A stretch of DNA of 64,000 bases from Candidatus Bathyarchaeota archaeon (GTDB taxonomy: Archaea > Thermoproteota > Bathyarchaeia > Bathyarchaeales > Bathycorpusculaceae): NCBI GenBank assembly GCA_026014615.1, contig JAOZHZ010000028.1, positions 124,001-188,000 on the forward strand, given 5' to 3'. Below are positions 17,069 to 25,917 of the stretch, piece by piece (the first letter of the stretch is position 1; each line of letters opens with the position of its first letter). The position numbers were made by a program, and so were the translations under genes. The notes below the pieces were generated by a model. It saw nothing but the letters and a program-made list of their open reading frames with translations. It made no database searches and was not told the DNA's origin.

Positions 17069-17506
17069 TTATACAAATTTGAGTTCGAAGCTTATTGGGA
17101 CGTTTTCGCCCCATGACTGCCGCAGCGGACAAATCTTTTGTGCCATGCCGTAGACGGTTTGGGCTTTTTTGCGGTCCCATTCCGTGTCGTTTTCCAGCCT
17201 AACTTCCATCACGAAATGTACATCCGTAAAAATCAGCTTCTCCATACCCTCAAAATTCATTTTTACTTCTGCCTTGGTTGCAAGGTTTCGCAGTCCAAGT
17301 TGGCTGTTTTTGGCGATTAACAGAAACAGCGTGTTCATGCACGAAGCCAGCGCGGCAGCAAAAATTTCTTCGGGGACACAAAAACCTTCTTTTCCGCCAA
17401 ATGACGGGGGCGGGCTGACGGTGGCTATGTGTTTTCCTTTGACAGACAAATCGCATTCGGTGCCGCTTTTCCAAGTGGCAGTTCCTTCAAAATTCAATTC
17501 TGGCAT
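17069..17506 (-). CDS. OsmC/Ohr family protein
   Basis: A 145-residue OsmC-fold protein with the two reactive cysteines of the family, in AALASCMNTLF and KICPLRQSW. OsmC/Ohr proteins reduce organic peroxides or act on thiols. It is the only intact gene on its strand here and lies near the Rieske protein, in a small redox neighbourhood. Confidence 0.85.
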   Translation of the reverse strand: MPELNFEGTATWKSGTECDLSVKGKHIATVSPPPSFGGKEGFCVPEEIFAAALASCMNTLFLLIAKNSQLGLRNLATKAEVKMNFEGMEKLIFTDVHFVMEVRLENDTEWDRKKAQTVYGMAQKICPLRQSWGENVPISFELKFV

Positions 17507-17628
17507 AAAAACACCTTCCTTAAATAATGAATCGGCAGGGCATTTAACGGTTACGGCAACGTGGCAAGCAACGGTTTTATTTTTGTGTGCTCATAGAATA
17601 GAACGGTTTTTGGAGGTGAAACAAACAA

Positions 17629-17934
17629 ATGACCCTTGTCAATGTGGCTCTTGCCGCGGATATGAAGCCTAACCAGATGAAAGCCGTTAAAGTCAACGAC
17701 AAATCTGTTCTGCTTGTGAACCTTGAAGGCTCCTACTACGCCATCGGAGACAAATGCACCCACCGAGGATGTAGCCTTGCCAAAGGCAAACTCGAAGGCG
17801 AAATGGTCCAGTGTCCCTGCCACAAATCAAAGTTTAACGTCAAAACGGGCGAAGTAGTTGGAGGACCCGCGAAGGTTGCGGAGCCGAAATACGAAGTCAA
17901 AGTTGAGGACGGAAAACTCTTCATAAACGCCTAA
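17629..17934 (+). CDS. Rieske-type [2Fe-2S] ferredoxin
   Basis: The short 101-residue protein has both Rieske cluster motifs, CTHRGC and CPCHKS, with two Cys and two His ligands, and no fused oxygenase domain. It should pass electrons to a partner that cannot be identified here. A strong ribosome site GGAGGTGA precedes the ATG by about 10 bases. Confidence 0.9.
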   Translation: MTLVNVALAADMKPNQMKAVKVNDKSVLLVNLEGSYYAIGDKCTHRGCSLAKGKLEGEMVQCPCHKSKFNVKTGEVVGGPAKVAEPKYEVKVEDGKLFINA

Positions 17935-17956
17935 ACCTGGCAGAAACGGTTGTGCG

Positions 17957-18345
17957 TTATCTTCTGTGTATTAGCTCGATTAGGGTGCCGTCTGGGTCTT
18001 CCACGAAGGCAAGAAGGTTCCCCGTTGGGTTCAGCCTGAAGGGCTCATCCGTGATGGTTACCCCCGCTTCACGCATTGCAGCGATGGTTTTGTTCATGTC
18101 TTTGACCTCAAAAGCAAGGTGGTCAAACAGGCGGTCTTCATAGTCAGCTTGAATTAACCGTTTCTGGTTACGGTAACACGTTAACTCCAGCTTGGCACCC
18201 AACTCTTGAGGGTCCTGCAGAAAGACAATTTCAGCGTTGGTTTGAGCGATTTCTCTACGGCTAACCACTTAAGTCCCAAAAGTTTCGTGTAGAATTCGAT
18301 AGAGCGTTCTATGTTGCTGGTTCGCACGCTGGCATGAACAAACAT
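17957..18345 (-). pseudogene. VOC (glyoxalase-fold) protein, frameshifted
   Basis: Minus-strand translation from the ATG at 18345 gives a normal VOC start (FVHASVRTSNIERSIEFYTKLLGLK). Near 18270 the frame is lost, and the rest of the fold (VSRREIAQTNAEIVFLQD, then FEVKDMNKTI, TDEPFRLNP and FVEDPDGTLIELIHR) lies one frame over. Adding one G after AAG restores a protein of about 129 residues. Metal ligands of the second half are present. Real pseudogene or single-base error cannot be told apart from the sequence alone. Confidence 0.7.
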
Positions 18346-18416
18346 TGCGGTATTCTCCTGCTTTTGAAGCGTAGTTTCAGCTTAAAGCAGTTACTGTTAC
18401 CCAACGGGGAGTGCTT

Positions 18417-19640
18417 TTATGTTGTTTGCGTTTGTTTTTCTGCTTTGGAGATTCCAGAAAACGCGAAAACTACCGTTGTAGCCAACAGCAGAAGACTAAG
18501 AGATGCAAACAGTCCTGTGTATTGTAACGCCGAAGCCAAGATGAAGCCGCTGACGATTGGTCCCAGCGTTTGCCCCACATCCATCATGGTGCTCAAGAAA
18601 CCCATAGAGGAACCCACCAACCCGTCAGGTGCTAGTTCACTCATAAGCGGAGACGTTGAGGAAATCACTGCGGCAAAGCCTACCCCATAGCCAATGGCGA
18701 AAAGTAAGAGAAGTGAAAACTGTGTGGTGAAGGGTATGGCAAACACGAGTACGGCACCTAAAAGAGAACCCAACACGATAGGAACACGCCGTCCCTTTTT
18801 GTCTGAAAGCCTGCCTAATAATGGTCTAGCCAAAATTACTGAGGCAACTTCCGCCGTTAAAAACAGCCCCGCGTAAAATGCATTTAGATGTGCCACTTCA
18901 AGTGCGTAACCCACGATGAAGAACTCCACCGCGCCGAAAACGTAGTACTGGCTTGCCTGAACCAAACTCACCAGTACCGCGCCACGGTTACGGATAATTT
19001 CCCGCCAGCCCTGAAACATTTTAGAAGCAACTTTTCGGGTTCCCACAGTTTCTTGAATCGGCTTTTTCTTTTCGGTGAGCAAAAGAAACGCCAGCACAAA
19101 CGTCGTGACACCTGCAACCCCAACCGCCAAGTAAAGTGCATGGTACCCGTTGCTTGTTAAAGCCAGAATTGCTCCGCCCAAAAGCGGAGCCAACGTTCTT
19201 CCCACCCCTGTAACTGAGTTAAGGATGGATATGCGTTCGCCCCGTTTGGTCGGAAACTGCTCTGCCACGGTTGCCTCCGTCACGGGAACAAAAATAGCTG
19301 TAGCAAAACCGTGGTAGAACCTGACCAGCGCCAGCTGCCACCAAGTCCCCACAAAAAGGTACAGAAACGGCGCCGAAGCAAAAACAAAAGCCGAGAACAA
19401 AAGAACTTTTCTCCTGCCGATAATGTCCGAGAGCGAAGCCGCAGGAAGGCTGATGAGTATGCCGGGTATGGTTGAGGCAGCAGCAACAAACCCTAACAGG
19501 TCGCTGGGAGTTCCTAGACTTGTGGCAAACGGGTTTAGCACTGGACTTTTGGACATGGTGGAACTTAAGATAGCAAAAGCGCCCATAACACAAAGCACCA
19601 AGAAAGACCAGTTGGCAGCAAAGGCGCGTTTCTGCTTCAT
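18417..19640 (-). CDS. Major facilitator superfamily (MFS) transporter
   Basis: About 12 hydrophobic helices over 407 residues with the MFS loop motif DIIGRRKVLL after helix 2 and the matching RLSDKKGRRVPIV between helices 8 and 9. The family exports drugs or moves small solutes with protons; the substrate cannot be named. ATG 19640, five bases after GTGA, is preferred over a GTG at 19649. It stands alone between a broken VOC gene and an ABC exporter on the other strand. Confidence 0.85.
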   Translation of the reverse strand: MKQKRAFAANWSFLVLCVMGAFAILSSTMSKSPVLNPFATSLGTPSDLLGFVAAASTIPGILISLPAASLSDIIGRRKVLLFSAFVFASAPFLYLFVGTWWQLALVRFYHGFATAIFVPVTEATVAEQFPTKRGERISILNSVTGVGRTLAPLLGGAILALTSNGYHALYLAVGVAGVTTFVLAFLLLTEKKKPIQETVGTRKVASKMFQGWREIIRNRGAVLVSLVQASQYYVFGAVEFFIVGYALEVAHLNAFYAGLFLTAEVASVILARPLLGRLSDKKGRRVPIVLGSLLGAVLVFAIPFTTQFSLLLLFAIGYGVGFAAVISSTSPLMSELAPDGLVGSSMGFLSTMMDVGQTLGPIVSGFILASALQYTGLFASLSLLLLATTVVFAFSGISKAEKQTQTT

Positions 19641-19866
19641 ACAAATCACTTTAACCGTTACGCTTGTCTGAACTATTTTGTTTTCGCCCCGCTTTGCCCC
19701 CTAAAACCGTACCAAAAACCTAATCGTTAAAGTTCATATAATAGCGGAAAAGCTTTTTTTCTGCCCTATATGTCAATTGCTTAGGTGAAAGCGGTTTTTT
19801 GTGGAAATAAACTTAAATCTCCCTTTTGTCCACTTGGAAAAAAGAACTACTGCTTGATGACACACA

Positions 19867-20856
19867 ATGCCGAACATTATTGAAACATACAATTTGACGC
19901 GTTCATACAACGGATTTAACGCCGTAGACAAGCTTGACATAGCGGTGGAGCAGGGCGAAATCTTTGGGCTGCTGGGTCCTAACGGCGCAGGAAAAACCAC
20001 CACCATAAGCATGCTCTGCACCATACTCAAACCCACAGGCGGCTCAGCAAAAGTCAACGGATTTGACATAGTCAAAGAAGCCATGCAAGTGCGCAAAAGC
20101 ATAGGTATTGTGTTTCAGGACCCAAGCATCGACGACCGCATGACGGGCAGGGAGAACCTGTACATGCACGCCAACCTCTACGGAGTGCCCACAGGCGAGC
20201 AGAAAAGCCGTATCGACCGAGTTCTTAAACTGGTTGAGTTGGAAGACCGCGCGGACGATTTGCTGCGAACCTACAGCGGAGGCATGCGGCGTAGGCTGGA
20301 GCTTGGCAGGGGTTTGATCCATTACCCGAAAGTGCTTTTTCTGGACGAACCCACCGTGGGGCTAGACCCTCAAACGCGAGACCACATCTGGAACTACATC
20401 AAAGAACTCAAGTACACTCACGACATAACCATAGTTTTAACTACGCATTACATGGATGAAGCCGACAGACTCTGCGACCGCATAGGCATCATGGACCACG
20501 GCAAAATCATCGCGTTGGATACGCCGCCTAAACTGAAGGAGACTCTGGAAGGAGACGTAATCACAATCAAAGCCGCCAAAATCGACGAGCTCACAGCATT
20601 GCTTGCGGAAAAGCTTGGACTCATGCAGTGCATCATCGTGGACGGCGACCTTGAAATCACGGTACGCAACGGACGCGCCGTAATGCCCCGAATCATAGAG
20701 ACAGCCGCCGAAAACAAGTTTTTCATAGAATCCATTCTCATGCGCGAACCAAACATAGAAGATGTTTTCCTGCATTACACGGGCAGAAACATCCGTGTCG
20801 ACAGCACCCGCGAACTCCACGGCTTCTCAGCCATCCAACGGAGGAAAATCCGTTGA
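19867..20856 (+). CDS. ABC exporter ATP-binding protein, daunorubicin-resistance type
   Basis: Walker A GPNGAGKTT (about residue 38), Q-loop FQDPSID, signature TYSGGMRRRLELG, Walker B VLFLDEPTVGLD and switch His in LTTHYMDEADRLCDR are all intact. The C-terminal DrrA-type extension (about residues 230-329) is present. It powers the membrane protein encoded next, whose start overlaps this stop by 4 bases. Confidence 0.92.
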   Translation: MPNIIETYNLTRSYNGFNAVDKLDIAVEQGEIFGLLGPNGAGKTTTISMLCTILKPTGGSAKVNGFDIVKEAMQVRKSIGIVFQDPSIDDRMTGRENLYMHANLYGVPTGEQKSRIDRVLKLVELEDRADDLLRTYSGGMRRRLELGRGLIHYPKVLFLDEPTVGLDPQTRDHIWNYIKELKYTHDITIVLTTHYMDEADRLCDRIGIMDHGKIIALDTPPKLKETLEGDVITIKAAKIDELTALLAEKLGLMQCIIVDGDLEITVRNGRAVMPRIIETAAENKFFIESILMREPNIEDVFLHYTGRNIRVDSTRELHGFSAIQRRKIR

Positions 20857-21623
20857 CTGAACTACGCGGCTTCTATACGCTGTGGTTACGAGAAATCAAA
20901 CGTTTCCTAAGAGACCGCACAAGAGTCGTCAGCAGCTTCGCACAGCCCATCCTGTGGCTGGTCATATTTGGCGCTGGCTTTGGCATGCACTTCTCCATCC
21001 CAGGTATCGACTACCAACAATTCTTGTTTCCAGGCATAGTCGGGCAAACGCTGCTGTTCACGTCTTTGTTCATGGGCATCTCAGTCATCTGGGACCGCGA
21101 ATTTGGCTTCATGAAAGAAATCCTTGTTGCGCCTGTTTCGCGTTTTTCGATTTTCTTAGGCAAGATGTTTGGCGACAGCACAGACGCTCTCATACAGGGC
21201 TTAATCGTGTTTGGTTTAGGTGCATTGCTGGGCATAAGCATAGACCCAATGGGTTTTCTGATGAGCTTGCCCATCATGATGCTTATCACTTTTGGCTTAG
21301 TCAGCGTAGGCTTAATAATCGCCAGTTTCATGGGTAGCCTAGAAAGCTTTGGCGCTATCCAAACATTCATCAATCTGCCTCTGTTCTTTCTAAGCGGCGC
21401 ACTGTTCCCCATTAACGGTCCGTTAGCTCAAGGCGTTCCAGGCTGGATGCAGACCGCGTCAGTTTTTAACCCATTAACGTATGGGGTGGACGCTTTGAGG
21501 TCGGTGCTTCTGGGCGGAACCTACGTTCCTATTCAGCCGCTCTGGGTCAACATAGCAGTGATATGCGCCTTCGACGTGATCATGATTACAATTGGCACAT
21601 GGGCGTTTACCCGAATGAAATAG
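20853..21623 (+). CDS. ABC-2 type exporter permease
   Basis: A 256-residue membrane protein with six predicted helices and the ABC-2 (DrrB-like) segment NLPLFFLSGALFPI before the last helices. Together with the preceding ATPase it forms an export pump for lipids, drugs or similar hydrophobic compounds. Translationally coupled to the ATPase by a 4-bp overlap. Confidence 0.9.
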   Translation: MTELRGFYTLWLREIKRFLRDRTRVVSSFAQPILWLVIFGAGFGMHFSIPGIDYQQFLFPGIVGQTLLFTSLFMGISVIWDREFGFMKEILVAPVSRFSIFLGKMFGDSTDALIQGLIVFGLGALLGISIDPMGFLMSLPIMMLITFGLVSVGLIIASFMGSLESFGAIQTFINLPLFFLSGALFPINGPLAQGVPGWMQTASVFNPLTYGVDALRSVLLGGTYVPIQPLWVNIAVICAFDVIMITIGTWAFTRMK

Positions 21624-21769
21624 CACTAACCTCCAAAGTGAAAACATAACCCTCAACCCAACGCTTTTCTTTCGTCGTAATTTTTGGTGCCTCTGGAGTT
21701 AGTTTGTTTTTGTGTCCAAAACTCCTTTAAGTTGAATTGTGCATAATTATTTTTGTGGTGAAATTCTTG

Positions 21770-22075
21770 GTGAACATCAGAAAAAGACTGCGCCCCATCT
21801 TTGCGGCTGTTCTCGGCGTTGCAGCGGTCTTGATGGCTTTAGTGAACCCAACATACCTGATGATCGCTTTGGTTGGCGTATTTGCCGTGGTGATGGTGGC
21901 ACGATGCATGAACCTCTACAAAATACTCATGATGAGCAAACGGCGCGCGCGAGACGTTGCAAGGATACGCCATGAAATACACGCGAAACTGCACACCGGC
22001 TTTAAAGATTACAGCACCGACACAACTGAGAACGAAAACCGAACCCAAAGCGGAACCGCAGGATATACCCGTTAA
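21770..22075 (+). CDS. Small two-helix membrane protein, unknown
   Basis: A basic N-terminus (NIRKRLRPIF), two adjacent hydrophobic helices and a soluble basic C-terminal tail; no family recognised. The frame extends to a TTG at 21737, but GTG 21770 has GGTGA about 9 bases upstream. It follows the ABC exporter after a 146-base gap. Confidence 0.45.
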   Translation: MNIRKRLRPIFAAVLGVAAVLMALVNPTYLMIALVGVFAVVMVARCMNLYKILMMSKRRARDVARIRHEIHAKLHTGFKDYSTDTTENENRTQSGTAGYTR

Positions 22076-22170
22076 CTCCTTCTGTTTAACAACTTCATTG
22101 CGTTTACGAAGTAACTCACAACAGAGGAATGAAAAACTTTTAAAATGCTTTTTGGGCTTTGAGCAGCTGG

Positions 22171-22455
22171 CTACTTGTTGGTCATTTCGTTGATTTGCTG
22201 TTCCATCATGTGCCCGCGGCAGTAAACCCGAACTTTCTTGACGCCCTCCACGGCTTGCGCGGCGGTTTTTATGTCGGTGGCGAGCTTAAACGCAATCGGA
22301 CAGAACGGGCTTGTCGGGATGAACTCGACTCTGACAACGCCTGGTTCATCCTCTTTCACGGTGGTTATCATCTGCATTTCAGCAAAACTCTGCCCCGTTT
22401 CGGGGTCTTGAACTTTGCCAACTTCTTCGCGGACTTTGTCTTCCAGTTCAGTCAA
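22171..22455 (-). CDS. MIP18/DUF59-type iron-sulfur assembly protein
   Basis: The fold is that of the FeS_assembly_P (DUF59) family: EEVGKVQDPETGQSFAEMQMI followed by VEFIPTSPFCP, where the Cys is the conserved reactive residue, and GVKKVRVYCRGHM. The frame extends to 22530, but a TATA-like TTTTATAT lies inside that extension, and a TTG at 22455 has AGGTGG about 6 bases upstream, so the shorter 94-residue product is preferred. It probably helps deliver Fe-S clusters. Confidence 0.8.
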   Translation of the reverse strand: MTELEDKVREEVGKVQDPETGQSFAEMQMITTVKEDEPGVVRVEFIPTSPFCPIAFKLATDIKTAAQAVEGVKKVRVYCRGHMMEQQINEMTNK

Positions 22456-22550
22456 GGTTTCCACCTTTACGGCTTTCTGGCCTGAATGAGATATGACGTG
22501 ACAAGCGATATAAAACTGTTGCATCCGCATAATCTTGCTTATTGAAGCGT

Positions 22551-23012
22551 CTACTTTTGCATGTGGCTGACGATTTCACGAGACCATCTTCTGGCATCCT
22601 CTAAATCTTTGATGTTAGGATGTCCCCTTCTTAACAAAGCATACCGCCAGCCGCCGTAACAACTGAAAATATCCGTAGTTACCTTTTGACCTTTCATCTC
22701 CAAAATGCTCCTGAGTTTTTCCGTGACCAGTTGACAGGTTGTCCCAGCACCGCCCCACGTAATAAAGAAAGCAAACTGCTTAGTGTCGCCAAAATCAGCC
22801 ATTCTCAGGTACTTCTCCATATCTGCGTTTGGGTTCCCAGCGTAAATTCCTGTTCCAACAAAAACCAACTCATAACTCTTTAAATCCACAGTTGATACTT
22901 TTTCTTCGTTGCTGATTTTGAGAGCTTGACAGTTTACTTCTGTGGCTATAGCCTGTGCAATTTTAGCAGTGTTGTCGCTCTTCGATGAATAAACCACTAC
23001 GACACTTTTCAT
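22551..23012 (-). CDS. Flavodoxin-domain protein
   Basis: From ATG 23012 (GGGGGT ribosome site just upstream) the protein starts SVVVVYSSKSDNTAKIAQAIA, the phosphate-binding loop of flavodoxins, and has the flavin-contact loops GTGIYAGNP and ITWGGAGTT. It is close to the Flavodoxin_5/HemG-like group and should carry FMN as a one-electron carrier. Confidence 0.8.
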   Translation of the reverse strand: MKSVVVVYSSKSDNTAKIAQAIATEVNCQALKISNEEKVSTVDLKSYELVFVGTGIYAGNPNADMEKYLRMADFGDTKQFAFFITWGGAGTTCQLVTEKLRSILEMKGQKVTTDIFSCYGGWRYALLRRGHPNIKDLEDARRWSREIVSHMQK

Positions 23013-23136
23013 GATGACCCCCGAAGGTTGTCTTTTGACTGATTCTGAATTCCACAACTATCTACTAATTCCTTTTTGAAACTTGGGCAAGTTTTATTAA
23101 CTAAATACGGCAACAAATCAAAGTGAATTGGGGGAA

Positions 23137-24570
23137 ATGGGAATTAGTGCATTAAAGTATCCACTGGTAATTCTAATTATCCTAACTGCGTTAGCTTTTC
23201 TTGCACCCGTTGTAGCAGTTTATGTACTGCCGATGGAGTCAAGCGGCGAAACCGTCTTCAAATACGTTGAAGGACAAAACCCCATGAATCACATAGTGTT
23301 CACTTTTAACGATGAAATCAGCAAAAACCTGATTGTGGAGACAGCTCCTTTAGGTTGGACTTATTTGCAAACTGACTCGGGATTCATCCTTTCAGACAAC
23401 CTTCTGTATCCAGGTGGGTCCCTGAGTATGCAGACGGCTCTGAAAGACTATTTGGAGTCTGGAGATAGACCTTACACTGTTACAGGAACAACAACCGAAG
23501 GCGACATAATAACCTGCAACAGCGTGATGACTGTTAACTCCATGTTCTTGATGCAAGTCTTCTTGCTTCTCGATTCATTAAAGATATTCCTGCTTGTTGG
23601 CGCAGTAGCCTTGGGTATTGCAGAAGTACTTTTGCAGGTAAGAAGCCGTGGCAAAAAACCTGCTGGGGTGGTAGCGGCGGCTGTAGCCCCAATTCCGGTG
23701 GTTGCTCCAGTTGTTGCACAAAGTGGGGAACAGGCTTACGTGGTTTATGCGGTTAGCGATTTGCATATGGGCAGCAACTTAATTTACGAAGTAAAGAAAG
23801 TGAAAGCAACCAAGCTCCAAGCTAAAACGAACAATTGGACTTTTGAAGATAAAGACGTAATTGAAACCACCACCGTAGATAAGTCTAAATCGAATTTATT
23901 CAACAAAGCCCAAGCCGACCGATTCCGTAACTGGCTCAAATTCATAGACGGCGAAATCGAAAGCCAGCATCCCAACTCCGAATGTCACCTAATAATTAAT
24001 GGCGATTTCCTTGACCTCTGGCAAGCTAAGGTTCCTGCAAAGATCGGCGACTTTGACACTGAAAGCGGACTATTAGCTCACGTGCCCTTGTATTATGCTA
24101 ACAGAGTTGACCTTATTCTGGACCGGCACATACGCAAGTACTGTGGAACCGCATTCTACAACGACGAGGGTACGTGCCTCAAATCCACCTTTGAAGAAAA
24201 AATCGTAGGGGAAAACCCCAACTACGATGTTGTAGCCGACTTGGTGCGTTTTGCCGCTAAACAGAACCGAACGGTTTTCTATCTTATTGGAAACCACGAT
24301 GACCCCTTGTATGCTGGAAACGTCAAGGAAGACCCTGCGTTTGGCTTCAAAGGCGTGGACGCCGACGGCTTAGTAAAGCACTTGCGCAACAGGCTCAGCG
24401 GCGTTATAGAGGACTTGAACAGTCAAGGTGCAGGTATCCCCAACTCAGCCCTTGACAACTTCATAGTTGACAAGCACTACTGGAACGAGCAGTTAAGCGT
24501 GTACGCCGAGCATGGTCATGTCTACGACGAAATCAACTTGAAGGACGGCTCCAAACCAAGTAAAGGGTAA
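23137..24570 (+). CDS. Membrane-anchored calcineurin-like metallophosphoesterase, N-terminal part (in-frame TAA)
   Basis: Two hydrophobic helices (about residues 6-30 and 135-165) precede a calcineurin-like phosphoesterase domain. Visible metal motifs are SDLHMGS, INGDFLDLW, IGNHDDP and AEHGHVYDE. The frame ends at TAA 24568-24570. The same frame then continues into the missing FGHTHRP motif at 24571-25230, so the gene is broken by one stop codon. The fold resembles UDP-diacylglucosamine hydrolase types; the substrate is unknown. ATG 23137 is chosen over TTG 23128. Confidence 0.75.
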   Translation: MGISALKYPLVILIILTALAFLAPVVAVYVLPMESSGETVFKYVEGQNPMNHIVFTFNDEISKNLIVETAPLGWTYLQTDSGFILSDNLLYPGGSLSMQTALKDYLESGDRPYTVTGTTTEGDIITCNSVMTVNSMFLMQVFLLLDSLKIFLLVGAVALGIAEVLLQVRSRGKKPAGVVAAAVAPIPVVAPVVAQSGEQAYVVYAVSDLHMGSNLIYEVKKVKATKLQAKTNNWTFEDKDVIETTTVDKSKSNLFNKAQADRFRNWLKFIDGEIESQHPNSECHLIINGDFLDLWQAKVPAKIGDFDTESGLLAHVPLYYANRVDLILDRHIRKYCGTAFYNDEGTCLKSTFEEKIVGENPNYDVVADLVRFAAKQNRTVFYLIGNHDDPLYAGNVKEDPAFGFKGVDADGLVKHLRNRLSGVIEDLNSQGAGIPNSALDNFIVDKHYWNEQLSVYAEHGHVYDEINLKDGSKPSKG

Positions 24571-24591
24571 AAGTTCGTTGAAGAGTACCTT

Positions 24592-25230
24592 GTGCGGATG
24601 CAGGAAAACGGCAAAGGTTCCTTCTGGGGTATAGCTAGTGAACCTTACAACTTGGGCTATGAATACATCGAGTGTACATACAAGAAGGCTAAAGCTGAAG
24701 GCGACACAGACACTTGTGCTTTGATTGAGAAATTTGTTGAAGACAGCGCTGCAGCTTTAGGGTATGGAGGTAGAGAGGAGGTTGCTTCTGCTTTGTCGTT
24801 TGAGCATTTGACTTTGGCGGTTTTGCGTAGGCGTTTTTCGGAAACGAGTTTGCGTCAGGATGAAGACTGGGGAACCTACTTCAAGAAGTCCGAGGAACTT
24901 AAAAACAAAACCAACGCCGCTGTTGTAACTTTTGGTCACACACACCGACCTCTGGGCGCACAATACAACGATAACAGTGTGTACATAAACACGGGCGAAT
25001 GGATATACAACATCAAATTTGACGCAGAACAGTGCAGCCTCGAAGAGGACGCCGCGGGAACCGACCAATACTTGAAGATAGAGCCTTGGAGAAAACTCTA
25101 CGACTACGAAGCTGAAACCCCCAAAGACGAAATTCAAGATTACATGCGGGTCGAACTATACGCTGGAACTGCGCCACCATATCAAAGAAGCAAATGGTAC
25201 AAAGTAAAAAAGAAGAAAAAGAGAAACTGA
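24592..25230 (+). CDS. Metallophosphoesterase, C-terminal part downstream of the in-frame TAA
   Basis: In the same frame as the preceding segment, starting directly after TAA 24568-24570. It holds the last metal-binding motif VVTFGHTHRPLGAQY and a basic C-terminus ending in a lysine/arginine run. Alone it lacks most of the active site. A GTG at 24592 could start it, but there is no good ribosome site; it is best read as the second half of one gene (23137-25230). Confidence 0.65.
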   Translation: MRMQENGKGSFWGIASEPYNLGYEYIECTYKKAKAEGDTDTCALIEKFVEDSAAALGYGGREEVASALSFEHLTLAVLRRRFSETSLRQDEDWGTYFKKSEELKNKTNAAVVTFGHTHRPLGAQYNDNSVYINTGEWIYNIKFDAEQCSLEEDAAGTDQYLKIEPWRKLYDYEAETPKDEIQDYMRVELYAGTAPPYQRSKWYKVKKKKKRN

Positions 25231-25295
25231 AGGCAGAAACAGCTACTGCGAGCCGTAAACAAAATATTGCCTGCTGCCTAACTTAGAGCGCAAGA

Positions 25296-25736
25296 GTGCT
25301 GGTGGATTTCATAACTGATAATTCGTGCATTTTCTGTCGTATAGTTCGAAAGCAGGCTCCCGTTAGTGTAGTTTACGAGAACGAACAAGTTTTAGCGTTT
25401 ATGGATATCCGACCCGTAAGCCAAGGGCACACCCTCATCATACCCAAAGAGCACTACGAAGACATCTTTGATACACCCGACGAGTTGCTTGCCGTAATCC
25501 ACAAGGTCACCAAAAAAATCGCTGTCGCCGTCAAAGCAGCCACCAAAGCCGACGGCATAAGCATTATCCAACAGAACGGCGCCGCCGCAGGACAAGAAAT
25601 ATTCCACCTGCACGTGCATGTTATTCCTCGGTTTGAAGGGCAAAAGATGCCTCGCTTTGTAGACCTTGGCGTAGCTGATAGGGAAACACTTGACGAAACC
25701 GCAGCAAAAATTAAACAAAGCCTGCCACGTGTCTAA
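25296..25736 (+). CDS. HIT family nucleotide hydrolase
   Basis: Seen: CIFCRIVRKQAP at the start, and the histidine triad HLHVHVIPRF near residue 105, the catalytic signature of HIT hydrolases. Such proteins hydrolyse nucleoside phosphoramidates or dinucleoside polyphosphates. The CxxC pair may bind zinc. The start is GTG 25296 or 25302. Confidence 0.9.
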   Translation: MLVDFITDNSCIFCRIVRKQAPVSVVYENEQVLAFMDIRPVSQGHTLIIPKEHYEDIFDTPDELLAVIHKVTKKIAVAVKAATKADGISIIQQNGAAAGQEIFHLHVHVIPRFEGQKMPRFVDLGVADRETLDETAAKIKQSLPRV

Positions 25737-25917
25737 CGCCAAACCCGTTCTCCTGTTTGGTCCTAAAAGCCAGCGTGTGCAAAGCACAGTTCAATCTGCC
25801 ACGGCATCATCTCCATCAGGCAAGGAACCCACAGAGCAGGCAATGAAGAAACCAAGTGGTGTTGTAGCTGTTTTGTTGTGCATTACTCTTAAATTTACTT
25901 GACGCGGTATTAGAGTT

